From an uncultured Collinsella sp. (GTDB taxonomy: Bacteria; Actinomycetota; Coriobacteriia; Coriobacteriales; Coriobacteriaceae), in assembly GCA_902491135.1 (NCBI GenBank), contig CABUGR010000007.1:1-12495 (forward strand): a stretch of DNA of 12,495 nt, in the 5' to 3' direction. Within the stretch, counting starts at the first letter, position 1. Each line of letters opens with the position of its first letter. Shown here in pieces: positions 6,488 through 12,495 of the stretch. The notes under the pieces are model-generated. The model worked only from the letters and a program-made list of their open reading frames with translations. It was not told the origin of the DNA and made no database searches. A program made the translations under genes and the position numbers.

Positions 6488-6639
6488 CCTGGAAAACTCC
6501 GTGCTTAACTGAGATTTTACACGGTTTATTAAGGAGTGTTACTTATTCCGCAAACGGTCGCTATACGCGATAAACGGTAGTTGGCCGCGGCAACTGCGAC
6601 ACATTCCGCCCAACAAGTCCAATCGTGCTCCATGCACGG

Positions 6640-8082
6640 TTAATGAGCGAGGCGGTAGAAATCCATCGACGCCGCGCCCTCGGCGTGCAGCGCCATCGCC
6701 GGAACCGCCGACGAATAGGTACGGCTCGTAAGGGCCGCCTCACCGCCGTTGGCAAAAATCTCGACCATCGTAGTGTCCGAAAGCACGCGCAGGTCGCGAA
6801 GCTCGCCGAGCTCAATCGACCTCTGGTCGCGCCCATAGCCTTCGTCACCCATGTCGAGGGTAAGCATCCCGTCCGCATAGCGCACAAAGACACCCTTGCG
6901 AATCTCGAGCTCAACCATCTTGGCGCCCTCACAGGAAACCACGAGATCAAACAGGCGGCCCGGCTCCTCAACGGTTTCACCGCCTGTCGTGCGAACGCAG
7001 TCGCCGCGCATCCTCTCAATCTCGTGCGCCGGCTGCTGGCAGAGCTTACCATCGCGCATGCTCAGCTCTCGCGGCACCGTCAACGCGCACTGCCACCCGC
7101 GCGCCACCGTCGGGTTTTCCGCCGTCGCATCGGGGCAACCCGACCATCCGATCATCAATCGCCGGCCTGCAGCATCCTCAAAGGACTGCGGAGCATAGAA
7201 ATCAAAACCGGCATCGACCATCGGGGGCATGCCCTTCCCGACGATTTTAAAGCTCGGCGCCTCCCAATCGGCCTCGATGGGGAACCACACGCACTGATGC
7301 GGATTGCGGTAACGCCAACCATCGGCAGGCACACCCTGCGGACAGCAAACGAGAATAAGCTCGCCATCAAGCTCAAACAGATCAGGGCACTCCCACATAA
7401 AGCCAAACTTCTCGCCCAGCTCAATGCGCGTCGCATAGCTCCAGACCCCTAAATCACGCGAAGTATAGACAAGCACGCAGCCACGGTCGTCTTTCGTACG
7501 AGCGCCCAGAACCATGTAGTAGATACCATCGTGCTCAAGGATCTTGGGGTCGCGCACGTGCGTACCGATATCGTCGGGGTAATCGACTGGTCCAACAGCC
7601 ATGCGCTTCTCGCCCAATTCGTCGGGATTCTCGGCAACCATATGAATCTGGTTTTGCTCACGGCCCGTCAACACGTAGTCGTAATCATCGCGGTCAAAAT
7701 GCTTGACGTTGCCGGTATAGAAGTAGTGAATCTTGCCATCACGTACAAAGGCAGAACCAGAATACGCTCCGCTCGAATCCAAATCGGAATCGGGGAACAG
7801 CACGGGGCCGTGATTCTCGTACGTCACAAAATCCTTTGTCGTCAGATGGTTCCAAAGCACTGGACCGCCATGCGCAGCATCGAATGGATCGTATTGATGA
7901 TAGATGTGATACGTATCACCAATCTGAACCAAACCGTTGGGGTCGTTGAGCCAGCCAAGCTCAGGCTCCACATGGAACAGAAGCCTATCGGGGTCGGACG
8001 CGATGCGAGCCGCCGTCTCATCCTGTCCGACACGCCACTGCTCATAGTCCGCGCGTGTCACCTTGTTTTTTTGATTTAACAT
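6640..8082 (-). CDS. scrB: GH32 sucrose-6-phosphate hydrolase (invertase)
   Basis: This 480-residue cytoplasmic enzyme hydrolyses the beta-fructosidic bond of sucrose 6-phosphate delivered by the PTS, giving glucose 6-phosphate and fructose. The canonical GH32 motifs are intact: WLNDPNG (44-50, nucleophile Asp47), YTG (122-124), RDP (177-179, transition-state stabiliser Asp178) and WECPDLF (230-236, acid/base Glu231), followed by DFYAPQSF. A five-bladed propeller and a C-terminal beta-sandwich fill the usual length, and there is no signal peptide. The ribosome site is weak (GAGAAAG). It is the last gene of the locus, 101 bp after the transporter, with a strong hairpin between them. It could also act on small fructo-oligosaccharides. 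Confidence 0.93.
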   Translation of the reverse strand: MLNQKNKVTRADYEQWRVGQDETAARIASDPDRLLFHVEPELGWLNDPNGLVQIGDTYHIYHQYDPFDAAHGGPVLWNHLTTKDFVTYENHGPVLFPDSDLDSSGAYSGSAFVRDGKIHYFYTGNVKHFDRDDYDYVLTGREQNQIHMVAENPDELGEKRMAVGPVDYPDDIGTHVRDPKILEHDGIYYMVLGARTKDDRGCVLVYTSRDLGVWSYATRIELGEKFGFMWECPDLFELDGELILVCCPQGVPADGWRYRNPHQCVWFPIEADWEAPSFKIVGKGMPPMVDAGFDFYAPQSFEDAAGRRLMIGWSGCPDATAENPTVARGWQCALTVPRELSMRDGKLCQQPAHEIERMRGDCVRTTGGETVEEPGRLFDLVVSCEGAKMVELEIRKGVFVRYADGMLTLDMGDEGYGRDQRSIELGELRDLRVLSDTTMVEIFANGGEAALTSRTYSSAVPAMALHAEGAASMDFYRLAH

Positions 8083-8106
8083 CGCCGTTGACTTTCTCGT
8101 CTATGG

Positions 8107-8144
8107 GGAAGGACGCTCGACTCACACGAGTCGAACGCCCTTCC
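8107..8144. repeat. Strong hairpin between transporter and scrB
   Basis: The arms 8107-8123 and 8128-8144 pair over 15 of 17 positions around an ACAC loop. On the minus strand no T-run follows, so this looks more like an mRNA-stabilising or processing element than a terminator. It would let the upstream transporter transcript and scrB accumulate to different levels. Confidence 0.6.
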
Positions 8145-8183
8145 TCAAATGGACTTATCCTCAGATTACACTGAACGGCTCAA

Positions 8184-9635
8184 CTAGAAGCTAACGTCGA
8201 AGCCAGCGCCAGCGCCCTCTTCATCGGTGGTCGGCACGCCCTTTGCCTTGTTGTAGGCAAAGATCAAGACGATCGGCACGATAAAGGCGATGAGATTGCC
8301 AGCCACATACCACACGAGGGTCTCGGGCGTGACGATGAGCAGGCCAAGCACGCCGGTCAGACCCTGACCGATAGCGCGCACCTCAAAGAGCTTGACGAAG
8401 GCACCGCCGCAGCCTGCACCGATGCATGCGCAGATGAACGGAATGATCGAATAGCGCATGTTTGCAGCAAAGATAGCGGGCTCGGAGATTCCGACCAGCG
8501 TCGGGATAAAGGACGACATGCAGATGTTGCGCTCTTTGGAGTGCTTCTTGTGAATGAGGTACATACCGATGGCGCCGCCGCCCTGGGCGATGATGGAAAC
8601 CGACCAGATGGCCTGGATGTAGTTGAAGCCAGTCGTGGCAACAAGGTTTGCCTCGATACCCTGGATGAACTGATGCGTACCGGTAACGACGAGCGGCTGC
8701 AGGAACGCGGCGAAGACAAAGGCACCAAAGACGCCCATCCTGTTGTACAGGATATCGATTACGCCGGCGAGGACGTCACCGATCAGGTTGCCGAGCGGGC
8801 CGAACACGGTGAACAGGGCAACGTTAGCAAGAATCAGGGTAACGGTCGGGACAAAGACGAACGAAACGACCTCGGGGATGTACTTCTGGGCAATCTTCTC
8901 GACCTTGGCCATAAACCAGGCAGTCAGGATTGCGGGGAACACACCGCCCTGGAAAGCAACCATGGGAATGGATAGCGGACCGAAGTTCCAGTACTCAGCA
9001 CCCGTCGGGTCCATAACGAACGTGTTGCGGTTCATAAGGCTCGGGTGAACCATGACGATACCGACGAGGATGCCCAGGATCGGGTTACCGCCAAAACGCT
9101 TGACCGCGCTGTACATAACCAGGACAGGCAGGTAGTCGAACGTGGTGGCGATAATGGCAAAGAAGCTTGCGAGGTTCTTGAGGAACTCGCTGTGATCGGC
9201 GAGGCTGCCCTCCATGCCAAAGAGGCCGTTGGCAACGATCAGCGACTTAAGGCCGATGATGATTGCAGCGCCGACGAAGGCGGGAATGATGGGGATAAAG
9301 ATGTCCGAGAATACCTTGAGGACCGAGAAGAACTTGCCCTTCTTGTCCGCCTCGGCGCCCTTGACCTCGGAAGCACTGATCTCCTTAACGCCCGTCAGAG
9401 CCATAAACTCATCGTAAACCTTGTTGACGGTACCGGTACCGAAGATGATCATGAGCTGGCCGCTGTTGTACAGCACGCCCTTGACGCCATCGATGTTCTC
9501 GAGCTCGGCCTTGTTGTATTTGCTCGTATCCTTGAGCACCAGACGCAGACGGGTCACGCAATGCGTGGCGCCCTCGATGTTCTCCAGTCCGCCGACGTTG
9601 TCGACGACTTGCTGGGACACTGCCTTGTAGTCCAT
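8184..9635 (-). CDS. scrA: PTS EIIBC transporter, sucrose type
   Basis: This 483-residue membrane protein takes up a sugar and phosphorylates it with phosphate from EIIA. The EIIB domain (about 1-80) has its phosphorylated cysteine in ATHCVTRLRL (Cys26), as in the glucose/sucrose/beta-glucoside superfamily. A linker (about 85-103) leads to an EIIC domain (about 103-465) with many hydrophobic segments and the signature GISEPAIFAANMRY (from 382). No EIIA domain is fused, so it must borrow one, as sucrose and trehalose EIIBCs do. I chose ATG 9635 behind GGAGAGGA; an ATG four codons upstream is too close to its own ribosome site. Sucrose specificity is inferred from the GH32 genes on either side; a related glucoside is possible. 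Confidence 0.9.
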   Translation of the reverse strand: MDYKAVSQQVVDNVGGLENIEGATHCVTRLRLVLKDTSKYNKAELENIDGVKGVLYNSGQLMIIFGTGTVNKVYDEFMALTGVKEISASEVKGAEADKKGKFFSVLKVFSDIFIPIIPAFVGAAIIIGLKSLIVANGLFGMEGSLADHSEFLKNLASFFAIIATTFDYLPVLVMYSAVKRFGGNPILGILVGIVMVHPSLMNRNTFVMDPTGAEYWNFGPLSIPMVAFQGGVFPAILTAWFMAKVEKIAQKYIPEVVSFVFVPTVTLILANVALFTVFGPLGNLIGDVLAGVIDILYNRMGVFGAFVFAAFLQPLVVTGTHQFIQGIEANLVATTGFNYIQAIWSVSIIAQGGGAIGMYLIHKKHSKERNICMSSFIPTLVGISEPAIFAANMRYSIIPFICACIGAGCGGAFVKLFEVRAIGQGLTGVLGLLIVTPETLVWYVAGNLIAFIVPIVLIFAYNKAKGVPTTDEEGAGAGFDVSF

Positions 9636-9663
9636 GTTCCTCTCCATTCCTTTTCTAAATCAT

Positions 9664-9672
9664 AAAACGGTT
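9664..9672. promoter_or_regulatory. Operator-like core in the transporter leader
   Basis: AAAACGGTT here, in the 45-bp gap before the transporter gene, contains the same AAACGGTT core as one of the sites upstream of the atypical GH32 gene. The flanks match poorly, so this may be chance. Confidence 0.2.
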
Positions 9673-9680
9673 CGTTGCCG

Positions 9681-11063
9681 CTACAGAGACGCGATCGTTG
9701 CGTTTGCGCACTTGAGCGCACCGTCGGTGACGGTAAGCGCCACACCCTGGCCCTGCTTGTTGCAGAAGCGAGCGTTGAGCGCAACATCATCGACAAAGAT
9801 GGTCGCGATGTCGTCGTCGACGACCAGACGCACATGGTGAGTGCCCTCGCCCTTAAAGAACAACGGACGCTCGAGGCCCATGTTGTTGACCTGGAACCAC
9901 GGGTACTGGGGAGCCGGCGTGAACTCGAGCTTGCCCTCGCGCAGGTTGGCGCGGAACTCATAGGCAAGACCAGTCTCGGCGTCCTCGGCGAACTTGACCG
10001 AGAAGCCAGCAGCGTTACCGCCGAGCTCAATGTCGGCATCGAGCAAGTAGGTGGAGCCGGCATCCGCGGCGAGCACCTGCTCGACCTTGCCCGACTCGCA
10101 GGAAAGCTCAAAGGTCTCGACAGCCTTGCCCTCGCCAAAGGCGCCAAGCATGCTGTCGGGGAGCTTGGTGCCGAGCGTTCCGTCGGCACGCTGAACGATC
10201 TCGAGGGGCATAAAGGTGCCACCCCACAGGTAAGAGCTGGGGTCACCGCCCTCGTCACGCGTAGGAACCCAACCAAAGAGAACGCGGCGCTCACCATCAA
10301 ATGCGGTACGCGCGGCATAGTACGCGCGGCCATCGAAGGAATCGTCCGCAGGAGTGATCCAAGGACCGTTGATAGAGCGAGACATGCGGTAACGGGTCTT
10401 GTTGCCATCACTGTACTCGGAGAACACCAGATACCACCAGTCGCCCATCTTAAAGAGATCAGGCATCTCGAACATGGTGTACAGGCCCGGATTCCACCAG
10501 TCGCCCTGGAACTCCCAGGTATCCAGGTCCTTGGAGGTGAACTTGACCAGACGACCGGTCATCAGACGCTTGTCCTCGCCCACACGCGTGCCGAGGATGA
10601 GCATGTACTCTTCGTTCTCCTCATCCCAAAGCACAAAGGGATCGCGCCAGTTGCGGTCATCGTAACCCTCCTGGGGCGGAAGCAGCGTCTCGGCGATGTT
10701 CTTCTCCCACTTGACGGCGTCGTCACTCGTTGCGTGAAGAAGAACCTGCTTCATCAAGCGTGCCTTGACCTTATCGCGATTGCAACCAGTGTAGAGCGCA
10801 TGGTACTTGTCGCCCACCTTAAACACCGTGCCGGCATAAACATACTGGTCGACTTCCTCGTCGCCGCCACGCTCAAGGCTCTCGCCAAAGTCTTTGTAAT
10901 TGACGAAGTCCTTGGTTGTCGCGAGTGCCCAGCCAAACGGCTCTCCGAAAGGTCCGGGGTTTCGCGTGTCACGCTGATGATAGAGATAGAACGTGCCGTC
11001 CTCGCCGTACGGCATGATGTCGCCCACCCAAATTCCCTCAGGCTGGTAATACACCTTGTGCAT
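9681..11063 (-). CDS. Atypical GH32-like glycoside hydrolase
   Basis: This 460-residue protein has the GH32 layout but altered active-site motifs. The N-terminal nucleophile motif reads WVGDIMPYG (12-20, candidate Asp15) instead of W-x-N-D-P-N-G. RDP is kept in NWRDPFV (138-144), and the acid/base motif is FEMPDLF (198-204, Glu199) instead of ECPDLF. A beta-sandwich-like region (about 310-460) follows. There is no signal peptide, so it acts inside the cell. I chose ATG 11063 with AAGGAAG 6 bases before it; a GTG six codons upstream overlaps that site. It is the first gene after the regulated promoter, 45 bp before the transporter. The three acidic residues suggest an active enzyme on a fructoside or its phosphate; the substrate is unknown to me. 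Confidence 0.88.
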   Translation of the reverse strand: MHKVYYQPEGIWVGDIMPYGEDGTFYLYHQRDTRNPGPFGEPFGWALATTKDFVNYKDFGESLERGGDEEVDQYVYAGTVFKVGDKYHALYTGCNRDKVKARLMKQVLLHATSDDAVKWEKNIAETLLPPQEGYDDRNWRDPFVLWDEENEEYMLILGTRVGEDKRLMTGRLVKFTSKDLDTWEFQGDWWNPGLYTMFEMPDLFKMGDWWYLVFSEYSDGNKTRYRMSRSINGPWITPADDSFDGRAYYAARTAFDGERRVLFGWVPTRDEGGDPSSYLWGGTFMPLEIVQRADGTLGTKLPDSMLGAFGEGKAVETFELSCESGKVEQVLAADAGSTYLLDADIELGGNAAGFSVKFAEDAETGLAYEFRANLREGKLEFTPAPQYPWFQVNNMGLERPLFFKGEGTHHVRLVVDDDIATIFVDDVALNARFCNKQGQGVALTVTDGALKCANATIASL

Positions 11064-11105
11064 CCGAGACTTCCTTCCCACGTGATACTAACTCGGTACA
11101 ACTGC

Positions 11106-11134
11106 AAGATATGTCAATCGTTTTCATATGTCAA
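11106..11134 (-). promoter_or_regulatory. Promoter of the GH32-PTS-scrB operon
   Basis: On the minus strand a perfect -35 TTGACA (11134-11129) is followed after exactly 17 bp by TATCTT (11111-11106). Transcription would start near 11099, about 36 bases before the ATG at 11063. The -35 lies in one operator copy and the spacer is the other copy, so repressor binding would block RNA polymerase. Confidence 0.7.
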
Positions 11135-11144
11135 ACGTTTTCAC
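11111..11144. promoter_or_regulatory. Two adjacent LacI-type operators
   Basis: Two head-to-tail 17-bp copies, ATGTCAATCGTTTTCAT (11111-11127) and ATGTCAAACGTTTTCAC (11128-11144), differ at two positions. Each is centred on C|G, with the near-palindromic core typical of LacI-family sites. They coincide with the predicted promoter. Confidence 0.75.
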
Positions 11145-11174
11145 ACCAATACGTCTTTTCGCAGTTCCAGTCGT

Positions 11175-11207
11175 CGGCAAACGGTTGACATATGCCGGCG
11201 AACGGTT
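11175..11207. promoter_or_regulatory. Upstream pair of operator-like sites
   Basis: CGGCAAACGGTT (11175-11186) and CGGCGAACGGTT (11196-11207) are direct repeats exactly 21 bp (two helical turns) apart. Read on the minus strand the first gives TGTCAACCGTTTGCC, matching the promoter-proximal operators. TTGACATATG (11185-11194) is also a perfect 10-bp inverted match to CATATGTCAA (11126-11135). Their position suggests a partner site for DNA looping or cooperative binding. Confidence 0.6.
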
Positions 11208-11246
11208 ATTGGAGGCGTTTGAGGGATTCTTTTGGCGCGGGGTGAA

Positions 11247-12257
11247 TTACGCGGTTTTACCCTCGATAAGTTCGACAGGAAGCTTGGTATTCGATTCGGG
11301 CTTTTCACCGTTAACAAGAGCGATGATGGATTGCGCCGCGAGCTCTCCGATGCGATCGATATCTTGACGAACGGTTGTTAAGTCAGGCATAAACGTCATA
11401 GTGCGGCGGGCGCCATCCGCGCCCACGACCTTAATATCGTCCGGAGCGCTCAAGCCGCGCTGCTTCATCACGTTAAGACAGATAGCCGCCATCGTGTCGT
11501 CTCCCGCAAAGATGCCGTCAATATCAGGGTTCTCATCGAGGATCTTCGCAACGACCGCGCTCTTTTCGTCGTCAGACTTAACGAACTCGACCTCACGGAC
11601 AAGCGCGGGCAAACCAGCCTGCTCTACAACATCGTGGTAGGCATCGGTACGCTTATTGGCAGGCATACGCATGCGGCTATTGTTGCGCAGGCACAAGATG
11701 CGCGAACACCCGTCATCAATCAGGCGACGCGTGGCAAGTTCGCCGATGCTATAGCTGTCGCTCGCAATCTGAACAGAGGCCTCGCCAAGGTCGCAGTCGA
11801 TACCAACCAGACTCAAGCCCATCTCGGCATACGCCTCGGCACCGATATTAAGCGAATTGACAATGACGCCATCAACCATATTGCGCCGAAGCATATCGAT
11901 ATAAGAACGCTCAAGATCAGGTCGATTGGCACTATTGCACAGCAGCATCTTAAAACCGTTTTCGGCCAGGGTACGCTCAACGGCTTGGACCGCTTGGGCA
12001 TGAAACGGGCTGCTGACATAGGGGACGATCATACCGATTAGATTCAGGCGACCGTTGAGCATGGCACGGGCGATATCGTTGGGCGTATAGTTGATGCGCT
12101 TCATCGCGGCATGGACCTTATCGCGGGTCTCTTGGCTAATATAGCCGCGATTATTAAGCACGCGAGATACCGTAGTAGGCGAAACCCCCGCCACCGCTGC
12201 AACTTCCTTGATGCCAGGCTTAGCCGAATCCTTAGAACGAGCGCCCTCGCGAGCCAT
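11247..12257 (-). CDS. scrR: LacI-family transcriptional regulator of the sucrose locus
   Basis: This 336-residue regulator has the standard LacI/GalR order. A helix-turn-helix spans about 15-60 (GIKEVAAVAGVSPTTVSRVL, ending RINYTPN), a hinge helix about 61-70 (DIARAMLNGR), and a periplasmic-binding-protein-like effector domain the rest, starting LIGMIVPYVSSPFH. I chose ATG 12257 because GGGGGAGG lies 5 bases before it; an ATG seven codons upstream falls inside the operator and lacks a ribosome site. It lies directly upstream of the catabolic genes on the same strand, separated by the operator cluster. Inference: it represses that promoter and its own, and is released by a sugar or sugar phosphate such as sucrose 6-phosphate or fructose. 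The symbol reflects this context, not a proven ligand. Confidence 0.92.
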   Translation of the reverse strand: MAREGARSKDSAKPGIKEVAAVAGVSPTTVSRVLNNRGYISQETRDKVHAAMKRINYTPNDIARAMLNGRLNLIGMIVPYVSSPFHAQAVQAVERTLAENGFKMLLCNSANRPDLERSYIDMLRRNMVDGVIVNSLNIGAEAYAEMGLSLVGIDCDLGEASVQIASDSYSIGELATRRLIDDGCSRILCLRNNSRMRMPANKRTDAYHDVVEQAGLPALVREVEFVKSDDEKSAVVAKILDENPDIDGIFAGDDTMAAICLNVMKQRGLSAPDDIKVVGADGARRTMTFMPDLTTVRQDIDRIGELAAQSIIALVNGEKPESNTKLPVELIEGKTA

Positions 12258-12276
12258 AGCAGCCTCCCCCATCAAC

Positions 12277-12293
12277 ATGTCATACGTTTACAT
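12277..12293. promoter_or_regulatory. LacI-type operator upstream of the regulator gene
   Basis: ATGTCATACGTTTACAT matches the two promoter-proximal operators of the operon at 14 of 17 positions. It lies 20 bp before the regulator start, where it should give autoregulation. A weak promoter-like pair on the minus strand (TTGTTG 12316-12311, TATGTA 12294-12289, 16-bp spacer) overlaps it. Confidence 0.65.
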
Positions 12294-12495
12294 ACGAACA
12301 AAGCATACCCCAACAAGAGCGGGAAGACGGTAACAGTACAAGTAAGTAAACGACTCATCCAAATAATTAGGAGAGTTCCGCCTAAAGGGTGACTACACAG
12401 GACCCCCACCGGGGCTGTTTGGGCTACCTCCCAAAACATTCCGCACTGATATTTTCTGTATTGAAGACGTCGATGATGCACCCGTATACCATTGA
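12294..12495. other. Gene-free region upstream of the regulator
   Basis: I see no convincing gene. A short hairpin (12397-12400 plus 12403-12406, pairing with 12411-12418, with a GA bulge) may belong to the end of a neighbouring transcription unit outside the window, but it lacks a T-run on the minus strand. Confidence 0.35.

Noticed and set aside
6561..7052. Arginine-rich minus-strand frame in the scrB 3' end
   Set aside because: It overlaps scrB in another frame, and its composition is that of a shifted GC-rich coding sequence.
9675..11222. Open frame of 515 codons on the plus strand
   Set aside because: It is exactly antisense to the atypical GH32 gene and its promoter, has no recognisable domain, and runs through the operator cluster. 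Such long antisense frames are common opposite GC-rich genes.
12272..12481. Small hydrophobic minus-strand frame upstream of the regulator
   Set aside because: It has no convincing ribosome site and runs into the regulator's operator and leader; the hydrophobic stretch alone does not support a gene.

Overview
The window looks like a chromosomal segment of a gut actinobacterium of the class Coriobacteriia, most likely Collinsella. This is inferred from the fairly GC-rich housekeeping genes, the fermentative gene set (PflA, sucrose PTS, two GH32 enzymes) and the protein style; no marker gene proves it. Nine of the ten protein genes are confidently real and the tenth is good; all ten lie on the minus strand, so transcription runs from high to low coordinates.

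Positions 12495-6640 hold a sucrose/fructoside utilisation locus. It reads: a LacI-family regulator (11247-12257), an atypical GH32 enzyme (9681-11063), a PTS EIIBC transporter (8184-9635) and a canonical sucrose-6-phosphate hydrolase (6640-8082). A consensus-like promoter lies between the regulator and the first enzyme, buried in a cluster of LacI-type operator sites. A matching site lies just upstream of the regulator. The simplest model is that EIIBC imports and phosphorylates the sugar, the canonical GH32 cleaves the sugar phosphate, and the regulator senses a product. The role of the second GH32, whose first catalytic motif is altered, is open.

Positions 6487-1686 are ordinary housekeeping genes: a DegV lipid-binding protein, pyruvate formate-lyase activase (pflA, with no pflB beside it), a membrane-anchored class A beta-lactamase-fold serine hydrolase, 5'-methylthioadenosine/S-adenosylhomocysteine nucleosidase (mtnN) and the ribosome-assembly GTPase engB. 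Hairpins lie between several of these genes.

Positions 1680-1 are accessory and less GC-rich. They carry a two-gene unit: a DUF3990-type ADP-ribosyltransferase-like protein, overlapped by a second gene that fuses an unassigned N-terminal domain to an XRE helix-turn-helix. Two mutually inverted 16-bp palindromes lie directly upstream. This is the layout of an autoregulated toxin-antitoxin system and is one of the two most interesting parts of the window; the other is the atypical GH32. The window begins with a large nested inverted repeat (1-94).
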